Shown here in pieces: positions 1-7,063 of a stretch of DNA of 16,977 bases. Position 1 is the first letter of the stretch. Every line of letters starts with the position of its first letter. Source of the stretch: Coemansia sp. RSA 922 (lineage: Eukaryota > Kickxellomycota > Kickxellomycetes > Kickxellales > Kickxellaceae); assembly GCA_027577415.1 (NCBI GenBank), contig JANBQS010000486.1, positions 1 to 16,977 on the forward strand, in the 5' to 3' direction. The notes beneath the pieces were generated by a model that saw only the letters and a list, made by a program, of their open reading frames with translations, made no database searches and was not told the DNA's origin. The translations under genes were made by a program, and so were the position numbers.

Positions 1-142
1 CATCCGCATTAATGCATGAGTTTGATTGGAATCAAATCGAAAGTGATCATGGTCTTAGCACACATGCGCGTGCTTTTTCCTTTCTCTCTCTTTTGTGTAC
101 TATTTCCTTTTTAATAATTCCTTTGTAAAAAAACCGACTAAT
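1..142. other. 5' flank of the coiled-coil gene
   Basis: This stretch is cut by the window edge. It carries a CT-rich leader (about 75-115) just before the ATG at 143, the same kind of pyrimidine tract that precedes several other start codons here. No coding signal is seen. Confidence 0.5.
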
Positions 143-934
143 ATGGACCGTTCACATACAACAGCAACTATAGGACGCTCACAACGCGGAATGGACAGCA
201 TGCGTGGACTACGAGAAATGCTAGCTCAAGTAGACAATAACAAAAAAGAAAAAGAAGAGGAGGAAGAAGAAGGAGACTCGTCAGACGTTGAAGATATTGA
301 CAGTGAGACTGCCATGAACACAGTATACAATTTACTCAGTGAATTAGGAGACCTTAACCGCAGCAACCGGCGAACAGCCGAGGCACTAGCTGAAAAGTTC
401 AACGTACTCCAGGCACAAGTCAACGATACTCGGATCGAAATCTCAGCTACTAACACGCACGCTACTGCGCCTTCGCCATTTTCTGAAGAAGAAGAGGAGG
501 AAGAGGAAGTGACGTTTCATACGCCACCGTCGATGAGCAGAGCTCTGGGCAGTACTGGCGAGCAGCGAATATCATCGGCCACGCAGACTGACTTGGATAC
601 TGCGCAGATGGATCATAGCAGCGAGCAGCTGCGGCGGGCGGAGACGGAGAATAAAGCGCTGAGGCAGGATGTCAAGGTACTTGTGGCAGCACTGCGTGAG
701 CACCAGGACATGGGCAGAGAGTACGAGGCGACGTTGGCGCGGGCGCTGGTAGCTCTGCGCTCAGCCGCATTTGAGCGCCACTTGGAAATCTCTGACGTCC
801 AAGCACGCTACCGGGAGCTACTAACCGCAGAACAGACACTTAATGGCCGTCTACAGAATGAGAACATTGAACTCCGAGCAGCACTCAGCAGCACTGCACA
901 AGCCATCCGCACAACACTCTCACAGGAAGAATAA
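143..934 (+). CDS. coiled-coil protein, possibly SIKE/FGFR1OP2-like
   Basis: The protein is 263 residues long. The reading frame stays open upstream to about position 95, but only through non-ATG codons, so the ATG at 143, after a CT-rich leader, is chosen. Residues 38-43 and 115-122 are poly-Glu tracts in acidic, disordered segments. Residues 57-98 and 160-260 have heptad-like coiled-coil composition. The C-terminal half has the elements EN-x-x-LR, LREHQ (184-188) and RLQNEN-x-ELR (236-245), which resemble the coiled coils of SIKE/FGFR1OP2, a family of STRIPAK phosphatase-complex accessory proteins. That resemblance is from memory and coiled coils are easily confused, so the family call is tentative. 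A TQT tripeptide (147-149) in a Ser/Thr-rich linker matches the core of dynein light chain LC8 binding motifs. The gene converges with NDUFA13; only 29 bp separate the two stop codons. Confidence 0.8.
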   Translation: MDRSHTTATIGRSQRGMDSMRGLREMLAQVDNNKKEKEEEEEEGDSSDVEDIDSETAMNTVYNLLSELGDLNRSNRRTAEALAEKFNVLQAQVNDTRIEISATNTHATAPSPFSEEEEEEEEVTFHTPPSMSRALGSTGEQRISSATQTDLDTAQMDHSSEQLRRAETENKALRQDVKVLVAALREHQDMGREYEATLARALVALRSAAFERHLEISDVQARYRELLTAEQTLNGRLQNENIELRAALSSTAQAIRTTLSQEE

Positions 935-963
935 TGTTATTATATATAAAAAATCTCCCCTTC

Positions 964-1374
964 TTAATCTTTCTTAAAATCTGGACGCTGGTGAAGAGGA
1001 ACATTGGCGATAACCATGGGCATGTAGCGGTTGCCGTTATACACGCTTTTGCCAGCCTCCCATCCTGGTATATCCTTCATGATCTCGCGCTCGCGCTCCA
1101 CTGCCGCGTGGTTGCGCCGGTACTCGTCACGGTCGGTTTCTGCTAATAGCATCGGAGTGAGGTGGATGCGAGACCATATTTTCTCGCGATCTAGCTCACG
1201 ACGCTCATCTAGACCCAGATATAGCCGGTACCAGCCGTAACCCATGACTGCTCCGCAAATGGCAAACATTGCCACGCCACTTGGTCCACGCTTTGGCAGC
1301 CGCCGCTCGTAACGAATAGACGAGAACCCGCCCTTTGGCGGCATATCCTGGCCCGGAACAGTAGCGTTGCTCAT
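964..1374 (-). CDS. NDUFA13: NADH:ubiquinone oxidoreductase subunit NDUFA13 (GRIM-19/B16.6 type)
   Basis: This 136-residue protein is an accessory subunit of mitochondrial respiratory complex I, placed in the inner membrane. The N-terminus carries the family pattern QDMPP-x-GGF-x-x-I-x-Y-x-R-x-x-P-x-RGPSG (residues 9-33). One membrane span follows at about 32-53 (GVAMFAICGAVMGYGWYRLY). After it comes a charged amphipathic region with R-x-L-x-x-EK-like and LLAETDRDEYRR-like segments. The C-terminal end reads DIPGWEAGKSVYN...RYMPM (101-120). Length and order match the family's 130-150 residues, so it looks complete and without introns. Its presence shows a lineage that keeps complex I, unlike Saccharomyces. 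A pyrimidine stretch ending in CTAG lies about 10 nt upstream of the ATG, so a 5'-UTR intron is possible. It shares a 945-bp divergent upstream region with the large disordered-protein gene. Confidence 0.95.
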   Translation of the reverse strand: MSNATVPGQDMPPKGGFSSIRYERRLPKRGPSGVAMFAICGAVMGYGWYRLYLGLDERRELDREKIWSRIHLTPMLLAETDRDEYRRNHAAVEREREIMKDIPGWEAGKSVYNGNRYMPMVIANVPLHQRPDFKKD

Positions 1375-2319
1375 TATGATTGACTAGAAAGAAAAAGAAA
1401 AGATGTATTAAAGCGTTTTTAAATTACAAGAGATGTAAAGAAATTCGAATTGCGACCAAGTGAGTTATCAATCTAATCTGTGATTTGATTCTCAGAGATT
1501 AAAAATCTGTGATTACCAACAAAAAAAAAAGACAGGTTGTTAGTATTTGTTGTGGTTTTCTTTAGCAATTGTTTATTGCGAATTCGGATTCATTGTTCAG
1601 TCCACTGCTTGTGTGGCAGAATTGCCGTCTATTCAAAACGAGTTTTTGCGGCGATATTACTCCTCCTTCCTCATGTAATTCAGACCCTTCTAGAGAGTGC
1701 AGGTGACCACGCCCCTCTCCCACCCTTAGTGGTCCGATTCCGAGAGTAAGGATGTACATCAACTATTGTTCGATCGACATGTATTGACGACATGCAAACC
1801 TGATTTACAGGCAAAATAAAAGACTCCAAGGATCGGCAAAACACAAAGTAGGAATCTGCTGTTATTGCGAAGGAAATGGGGGGGAGCCAAGAGCGATTGC
1901 AAAAAAATTGGCTGACTAAAAAACAAAAGAGGGGGAGGGAGGGATAGTTAAAGACCTAAAAGAGATTTGACAAAAAAGAGGGTCCAAAGAGTATGGATCT
2001 TAATTGACGTGTGGGTTGGGAAAAAGGTGCCAGATACTCTCAGCTCAACGGAGAAAAAGAAAAGGAAGAATTGATTGGCAGACACGAAGAGACGGGGGGA
2101 AGGAGGAAAATGCGGCTGCAGGTCGCAATTGTGCCATTCAGGCACTGAAAAGATTCAGCGTGTGCTATGAAGACACACACACTTTAGCTCTGCTTATTTT
2201 TTTCTCTCTCCCTCACTCGCTTTCATCCTTTTTCTTTTTTTGTAGTTGCATTGACAGTTGCGTATCCCTTTCTCTTACACACAAAAACACATACTCTTTT
2301 TTTCTCTCTTCCACAACTT
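1375..2319. other. divergent intergenic region (NDUFA13 promoter / disordered-protein promoter)
   Basis: These 945 bp separate two genes read outward. No convincing gene is seen: the open frames here have low-complexity translations and no family resemblance. An 11-nt direct repeat AATCTGTGATT occurs at 1475-1485 and 1504-1514. An inverted repeat GACCAC/GTGGTC at 1705-1710 and 1729-1734 brackets a C-rich box (CGCCCCTCTCCCACCC) that holds a CCCCT core like stress-response elements. The 3' part (2190-2319) is a long pyrimidine-rich leader ending at the ATG at 2320. A TTTTTTTGTAG at 2235-2245 could serve as a 3' splice site of a 5'-UTR intron. Confidence 0.5.
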
Positions 2320-5307
2320 ATGTCTGCAGACGCCGACTGCGTTAACAGCGCAGCAGCAGGCACACTATCAGCCACACTGCCACGCAGCTTCCGACCATCA
2401 TCACTTCTACGGAGACGCCTAGCAGATGCCGAGCACGGACCCACGCACAACAGCGGATTGCGACTATCTATGCCTATGGCGGGGGATACGCTTGACTTTC
2501 TCGACTTTTCTGCGTTCGTAAACAATGGTGGCGCAGCTATTGGGCAGTCAGCCGAAGAAAACATGTTACAAGCGCTACTCAGCAGCTTACCCGAACCGCC
2601 TGCATTCACAGCGACTCGATTAGGACCCAAAGTACACACACCAAGATTGACCGACTCGATATCATCATGCAAGCCACTTGTTGAAAGCACAATTGGTCTT
2701 GGTAGTGCGTTTGGGCATAAGCGTGGGCCATCAGCTCAGTTTGACACTGATGCTGGTTCGTTGGCTACTGCGCTGGCTACGCCGGCATCGTCGCGGAGAA
2801 ACACCGATGAGGTTGACTTGCCGCCACTGCATCGCGCACGTCTACAGCAACAGCCCTCTGTCGACTCACTGGCATCTGCTACTAGTACCAGCGATACTGT
2901 GAGCAGTGCGCAAGCGCCTGAGCTGTTGTCGGCGGAAATGCCTCCAGTATCGCCGTTTTTTGCTCGTGTGTCGTTTGCTGACATTGACGACGCCCGAGAA
3001 ACAGTACGTCGTGCCAGTCTCAGCCGCCGCCGGAGTCGCACGCTAGCCGACTCTTACGACCGCCATGCTGCCTCCTGGTGCGCACCCTCTACTGGGCGCC
3101 TATCACTGGCTGAAGTTGCTCGCGCTCTCACTGACGTCTTTACTCCACCTCCTTCGGACGAGCTACTGATTAACCAGCAGCCACCCACATCTCCATTGTT
3201 TACTGATATTTTGCCCCAAGTTTGTCGCTGGTTTCGCGTCAATGTCTATGGACTGCTGACGTCACAGACCGCTCGTGTGACGGTCACCGAGCTTAAATCC
3301 CCACACACCCTGATTGACATCTCAGAGCCCGCCGTTCAGCAAGCCCTGCGCCGATATCCGCTTGTATTGGCCCTGGCATCTCGCCAGCAGCAACAAAAGC
3401 AAACCAAGTCTAAAATACCTACTCGTATGCGTGTACCCACACGGCGACAGCCCAACACACTTTTATCTGCATTATCCACGCCAACTATGTCGTTTACTAT
3501 CAGCACCGATGATACTGGTGATCGGCCCGTGCGTACTGTCGACGTTGAAGCCATGACTGCCGCGTATTTGCCGCATGTCCATTCCCTTTTAGACGACTCC
3601 GAGTCTTCCGATATAACATTGCCTTCTGAGGATATTCCACTTTTGAGCAACTGCCTACGTACGCCATCTCAGAGTAGCACTGCCACGCTGGCCGACAGCC
3701 TCCGCTCAGAGGCGCCCAGTGAGCAACCAAAGCCCACACCACCTCGGTCTTTATTACGTCGACCACAACGCCGCAGCGACATTGGGCTGTCCACAGTGTC
3801 GATAAAGCCCGAGACTGCACTCCCAATGCCTCGGCAGCAACTGCGTGCGTCAGCGTCAGTTATGAATCTTCGTGGCGCTTATGTCGAACGTGCCAGCTCC
3901 CAGTCATTGGCATCTGCCATGCGGCGAAGCACAACAGCGTCTATCTCGCAGATTGCCACGCCTCCGCGGCCACAGCAGCCTGTCTCGCGGCGGCGTAGCG
4001 AAGTGCAGGCACTTATCACACAGGCTAACGCTGTAATGGGCAGTGGACTCCGACGCAGCTCTGCTTTAGATTCGCCAGCAAGCCAGGGACTGAAGCAATT
4101 GCGTCCACCACGCGCTTCGTTTCCTCTGTACTCTACTCCCAGCCTTTCGCTGCTAAGGTCGCCTGGTCTATTGTCTGATGCTGCGCCATCTGGTCTGCGT
4201 ACTCCAACGGCCCTGTCATCGTCATTATCTGCTGCGCTGAGTCGCCAGCAGCACCGCTTGGAACCCGCCCGTGGCGAGCATCTACTGAGGCACAGTATTA
4301 GTAGCGGCGATATGGCGCTGCCGTTGTCGATGCTCACTCCAGTGCGTAGCATCAACGCGGAATTGCTTACTTCAGTGCCACGTATTCCTCGTGGGTCTAC
4401 GCCGCTCAGCGGTATTCGTCCACCGCCGCCATCTGCTCCTGCCAACATGTCTCGCAATTCTGTCGCTGCCCAGCCAACTCCGCTGACCCGCCGCCTTACG
4501 CCCGCCGCGCCTTTAAGCAGTAGGGTCACTGGTACTGCGCGCACATCCTTGGCTGGACCAATGTCGGCTGGGTCATCGCGGCTTCGTCATTCGGGTCCCT
4601 CTTCTGCTACACTGCGGCATGCGTACAAGACATCGTTCTATGAGGGCAGCGATTCTGACGAATACACTGCTACGCCCTCGGGTTTGCCTCCTCGCCGCCT
4701 GACTTCTGGCTCTATTATGCGTTCTCGGCCTGGCGTCCAAGCCCTGTTCTCTGGCAACTCCTGTGACGAGGGCTTTCTGACCTTGCGTCCTGTGCATACG
4801 CCTGACCTTGTGCCACGTACTATTGATCCACGCCTGATCGAGCGCGCTATGACGCCGATGCTTAAAACCAATGTCGGTATACAGTATAGTAGCCTGGTCG
4901 ACCTGGTTAGAAGCGCTGCGACGATCAATGCAGTTGAGACTGTGGACGACGACGATGATATGGATTTGGAATATCAGCCTCCGCATTTGCCTACATTGAC
5001 TGAGGTATCGCCAGCTGCTGAAATGCCACAGTCAAAGTTCTCGCCGATCAACAGCCCTGAGCGCTCGCCGGCTCTTGCTCCTGTTGGCAGCAATGGCAAG
5101 GTTGCAAAACCTAGCTTTTTGGCTCGCTACCGCTCAGCAAAGACATCAACTGCTCCGTTGCCTGTCACGGCTATTCCACTTCCACCAGCGGGTATGAAAA
5201 CTGCTGTGCAGCCACCTCAATCGCGTGCTTTGGGTTTCTCTAATATCCCTACTTTGCGTAAGGCTAGGTCTCTGTGGACTATGAGATCTACACCTAGCCA
5301 AAAGTAA
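2320..5307 (+). CDS. large intrinsically disordered Ser/Pro/Arg-rich protein (paralog A)
   Basis: This 995-residue protein belongs to no family I recognise. The ATG at 2320 is used because the frame upstream has only non-ATG starts and lies in the CT-rich leader. It is rich in Ser, Pro, Thr and Arg with no visible globular domain. Blocks shared with the inverted paralog at 11563-14736 are: a leucine-rich helix ending in LPEPP (82-94); PPVSPFF plus a DIDD-x-RETV-x-RAS-x-SRRR segment (208-238); a second PPTSPLF (288-294); a WFRVNVYGLL segment and RRYPLVLAL (304-351); and a long block from about 366 to 525 with SFTISTD, VDVEAMTAAYLP, LRTPS-x-SSTATL, RRSDIG and PMPRQQLRASASVMNLRGAY. Many RxxS and SP/TP sites suggest heavy phosphorylation, and a scaffold or regulator role is only an inference. 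Residues from about 800 onward, including a poly-Asp run (about 876-880), have no counterpart in the paralog. No intron is needed. Confidence 0.85.
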   Translation: MSADADCVNSAAAGTLSATLPRSFRPSSLLRRRLADAEHGPTHNSGLRLSMPMAGDTLDFLDFSAFVNNGGAAIGQSAEENMLQALLSSLPEPPAFTATRLGPKVHTPRLTDSISSCKPLVESTIGLGSAFGHKRGPSAQFDTDAGSLATALATPASSRRNTDEVDLPPLHRARLQQQPSVDSLASATSTSDTVSSAQAPELLSAEMPPVSPFFARVSFADIDDARETVRRASLSRRRSRTLADSYDRHAASWCAPSTGRLSLAEVARALTDVFTPPPSDELLINQQPPTSPLFTDILPQVCRWFRVNVYGLLTSQTARVTVTELKSPHTLIDISEPAVQQALRRYPLVLALASRQQQQKQTKSKIPTRMRVPTRRQPNTLLSALSTPTMSFTISTDDTGDRPVRTVDVEAMTAAYLPHVHSLLDDSESSDITLPSEDIPLLSNCLRTPSQSSTATLADSLRSEAPSEQPKPTPPRSLLRRPQRRSDIGLSTVSIKPETALPMPRQQLRASASVMNLRGAYVERASSQSLASAMRRSTTASISQIATPPRPQQPVSRRRSEVQALITQANAVMGSGLRRSSALDSPASQGLKQLRPPRASFPLYSTPSLSLLRSPGLLSDAAPSGLRTPTALSSSLSAALSRQQHRLEPARGEHLLRHSISSGDMALPLSMLTPVRSINAELLTSVPRIPRGSTPLSGIRPPPPSAPANMSRNSVAAQPTPLTRRLTPAAPLSSRVTGTARTSLAGPMSAGSSRLRHSGPSSATLRHAYKTSFYEGSDSDEYTATPSGLPPRRLTSGSIMRSRPGVQALFSGNSCDEGFLTLRPVHTPDLVPRTIDPRLIERAMTPMLKTNVGIQYSSLVDLVRSAATINAVETVDDDDDMDLEYQPPHLPTLTEVSPAAEMPQSKFSPINSPERSPALAPVGSNGKVAKPSFLARYRSAKTSTAPLPVTAIPLPPAGMKTAVQPPQSRALGFSNIPTLRKARSLWTMRSTPSQK

Positions 5308-5448
5308 AAAAAAACCCCACCCTCCTTTTTTTGTTTTCTATCCGCCTAATTGTACAATTCTTCTCTCTTTCTTTTTCCCTTTTGCCTACATTGGTTGTAT
5401 TACATGATATTTTTTTGCATATGCATTCTATATAAAGACATTAATAAG

Positions 5449-5961
5449 TTAATGCCTCCTGCTGTTAGGTACATTGCATGGGATTTGCTCAGTGCAACTG
5501 ACAGCTCCGTCTTGGTGACAGACACAGTGATTACAGCCTCGAATAAATGTGCGCCCATTGTTAGCACGCACACAAGCCTCGTGGTTCACGTAGGTGCCAA
5601 ATGTCGGTGCCTTAGTATCAACATTTGGCCCAGTCACTGGCGACAAATTCCGTGGATTGCGCTTAACTCCGGGTAAACTATCGCTGCAACTGGTGCGCAT
5701 GCATCCAATGCGCGAGGTGTCAGGAAGACAGAAGCACCGACTACACTCGCCAGATGCAGTAGAGTACCCATCCAAAGGCGAGGAGACTAGCCACTGGTCA
5801 TGTCCGCCATGTGCTTGCTTGCAGTATAGAAAAGTCGACCGGTGTACGTCGTACTCTCCAAGCTCAGGCATCCTACTGTACCAAATAGGCGACATGTCTT
5901 CTGCGCTACTGACTAGCGCACTTAAAATTGGAACCAAGGAGTATAAAAGTCGTGCGTGCAT
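5449..5961 (-). CDS. secreted Cys-rich protein with two pacifastin-like domains
   Basis: This 170-residue protein begins with a clear signal peptide (hydrophobic LLYSLVPILSALVSSA, cleavage likely near residue 20). All 12 cysteines fall into two six-Cys modules of one pattern. Domain 1 is C47-x25-C73-x2-C76-x-C78-x8-C87-x4-C92. Domain 2 is C130-x12-C143-N-H-C146-V-C148-x3-G-x3-C156-T-x4-C162. Domain 2 fits the pacifastin light-chain signature (C-x9-12-C-N-x-C-x-C-x2-3-G-x3-6-C-T-x3-C) except for one extra residue before the last Cys; domain 1 has a longer first loop and lacks the N and T. Pacifastins are serine-protease inhibitors known chiefly from arthropods. A short von Willebrand C-like fold is the alternative. 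A role as secreted inhibitor or effector is inferred. The stop lies 141 bp from the stop of the convergent disordered-protein gene. Confidence 0.8.
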   Translation of the reverse strand: MHARLLYSLVPILSALVSSAEDMSPIWYSRMPELGEYDVHRSTFLYCKQAHGGHDQWLVSSPLDGYSTASGECSRCFCLPDTSRIGCMRTSCSDSLPGVKRNPRNLSPVTGPNVDTKAPTFGTYVNHEACVRANNGRTFIRGCNHCVCHQDGAVSCTEQIPCNVPNSRRH

Positions 5962-6407
5962 TTTTTAAAAAAATAATTATTATTTCTCTGATATGTCAGA
6001 GGGGGGGGGGAAGCACTAGATGGGTTGTGTATTTATCCAACATCGTTAGTGGGCGACTTGGCACAATTCACAGTTACACGTCATTTTTGTGCGCAAAGCA
6101 GTGACATCAGTGGCCCATTTGCACGTAGCGCCTTAAAAAAGGGAAAGAATCGAGGTAACATTGAATATAATCAGAAAGACGTAGTAGGGTCTGTCCCTGA
6201 CTGGAATATTCTAAATAAGGCGAGATCGCCTGAGACGCGTGGCTGCCAGTTCAACGGAGACCATGTGTTTCCGCCGGGGCCGAGCACAGACCCGTGAGCA
6301 ACCCAATCTCCGCTTTCATGTGCTAATCTTAACCCTATCTCTTAGCTCCCCTTTCCCCTCCCCCCTTTCTTCTCAACTCTAAACTATTCATATATCTTTT
6401 CTATACA
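5962..6407. other. divergent intergenic region (secreted protein / GSTK)
   Basis: These 446 bp serve as shared upstream DNA. An AT-rich leader adjoins the minus-strand start. It also holds a 16-nt inverted repeat (5986-6001), a G10 run (6001-6010), a GGCGA-GA-TCGCC hairpin (6219-6230), a GAATATTC box (6204-6211) of the two-unit heat-shock-element type, and a CT-rich leader (6340-6380) before the GSTK ATG. A 90-codon open frame at 6025-6297 has no ATG at its start and no recognisable content. Confidence 0.45.
5986..6001. repeat. perfect 6-bp inverted repeat, 4-nt spacer
   Basis: CTCTGA-TATG-TCAGAG lies 25 bp upstream of the secreted protein's ATG. It could be a dimeric regulator site or a leader hairpin; this is inference from symmetry only. 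Confidence 0.5.
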
Positions 6408-7055
6408 ATGACAGACGCTAAAATCGTGTTTTACTTTGACTGCGCCTCGGCCTTTAGCTATATTGGCTTTGAGTTTATGGAAAAGTACAAGGCGCTATGG
6501 AATATTGACGTCGACTACCGCCCCTTTATCTTGGAGGAGGTCATGGCCAACGCCAAGAACGCCTTTAGTCCCTACAAGCTCCCTTACTTGTTCCAGGATC
6601 TCAAGCGCACATCGAGTATGACCGGAATATCGTTCAAGGGTGTACCAGCCAATTACCCTTACGACCCCATCGTTGCCTTGCGTACGCTTCAATTCATCAA
6701 GCTACATAACGCTGAAAAGATGCCGCAGGCTATGCGCAAACTTTGGCACATGGAGTATGTACAGCGCAAGGCTCCCGGATCGATTGATGACGTTAAGCAG
6801 GCCCTGAAAGGCGTAGTCGATGAGACAGTCGTAGACCAGGCAATGGCTGCATCAGAAACACTGGAGGCCGTGAGAGCCAATGTTGCCCATCTCAAGGAGC
6901 TGAAGGGATTCGGAGCGCCCACAATTCTGGCGTACAAGGCGGGCTCGACCAAGCCGCAACTCTTCTTTGGGTCAGACAGGTTTGAACACTTGGCTATGTA
7001 TTTGGATAGGGAGTTTTTCCCTATGAGGCAGCTATTCGCTAATGCTAAAATTTAA
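6408..7055 (+). CDS. kappa-class glutathione S-transferase / DsbA-like thioredoxin-fold protein
   Basis: The 215 residues match the usual length of GST kappa (about 220). The N-terminal strand and helix, FYFDCAS-x-FSYIGFE (8-22), correspond to the FYD-x-x-SPYSW-x-GFE region of GSTK; Ser14 aligns with the catalytic serine that activates glutathione. A helical insertion (about 45-160) includes RTLQFIKL and ELWH-like segments. GFGAPT (167-172) carries the cis-Pro loop, and LFFGSDRFEHL (185-195) is the typical glutathione-site signature near the C-terminus. The related bacterial 2-hydroxychromene-2-carboxylate isomerases have the same fold, so isomerase-like chemistry cannot be excluded. The protein ends in AKI, which fits the relaxed peroxisomal PTS1 consensus, in line with the peroxisomal GSTK of animals. 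The start follows a CT-rich leader. The stop lies only 8 bp from the stop of the convergent F-box-like gene. Confidence 0.92.
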   Translation: MTDAKIVFYFDCASAFSYIGFEFMEKYKALWNIDVDYRPFILEEVMANAKNAFSPYKLPYLFQDLKRTSSMTGISFKGVPANYPYDPIVALRTLQFIKLHNAEKMPQAMRKLWHMEYVQRKAPGSIDDVKQALKGVVDETVVDQAMAASETLEAVRANVAHLKELKGFGAPTILAYKAGSTKPQLFFGSDRFEHLAMYLDREFFPMRQLFANAKI

Positions 7056-7063
7056 AAAAGCAC

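Noticed and set aside
95..142. N-terminal extension of the coiled-coil gene from position 95
   Set aside because: It begins with a non-ATG codon inside the CT-rich leader; the ATG at 143 is the better eukaryotic start.
2251..2319. Upstream extension of the large plus-strand gene
   Set aside because: It starts at TTG and translates the pyrimidine-rich leader; the ATG at 2320 follows directly.
3879..4544. 221-codon minus-strand frame inside the plus-strand disordered-protein gene
   Set aside because: It is a shadow of a GC-rich, Ser/Arg-rich coding sequence, with Arg/Gly-rich low-complexity content and no motif.
6025..6297. 90-codon frame between the secreted protein and GSTK
   Set aside because: No ATG at its start, no recognisable content, and it lies in a divergent promoter region.
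6150..6300. Possible tRNA or structured RNA in the GC-richer part of the divergent region
   Set aside because: No acceptor-stem pairing or T-arm GTTCRA-type box in the right place; only a 5-bp hairpin is seen.
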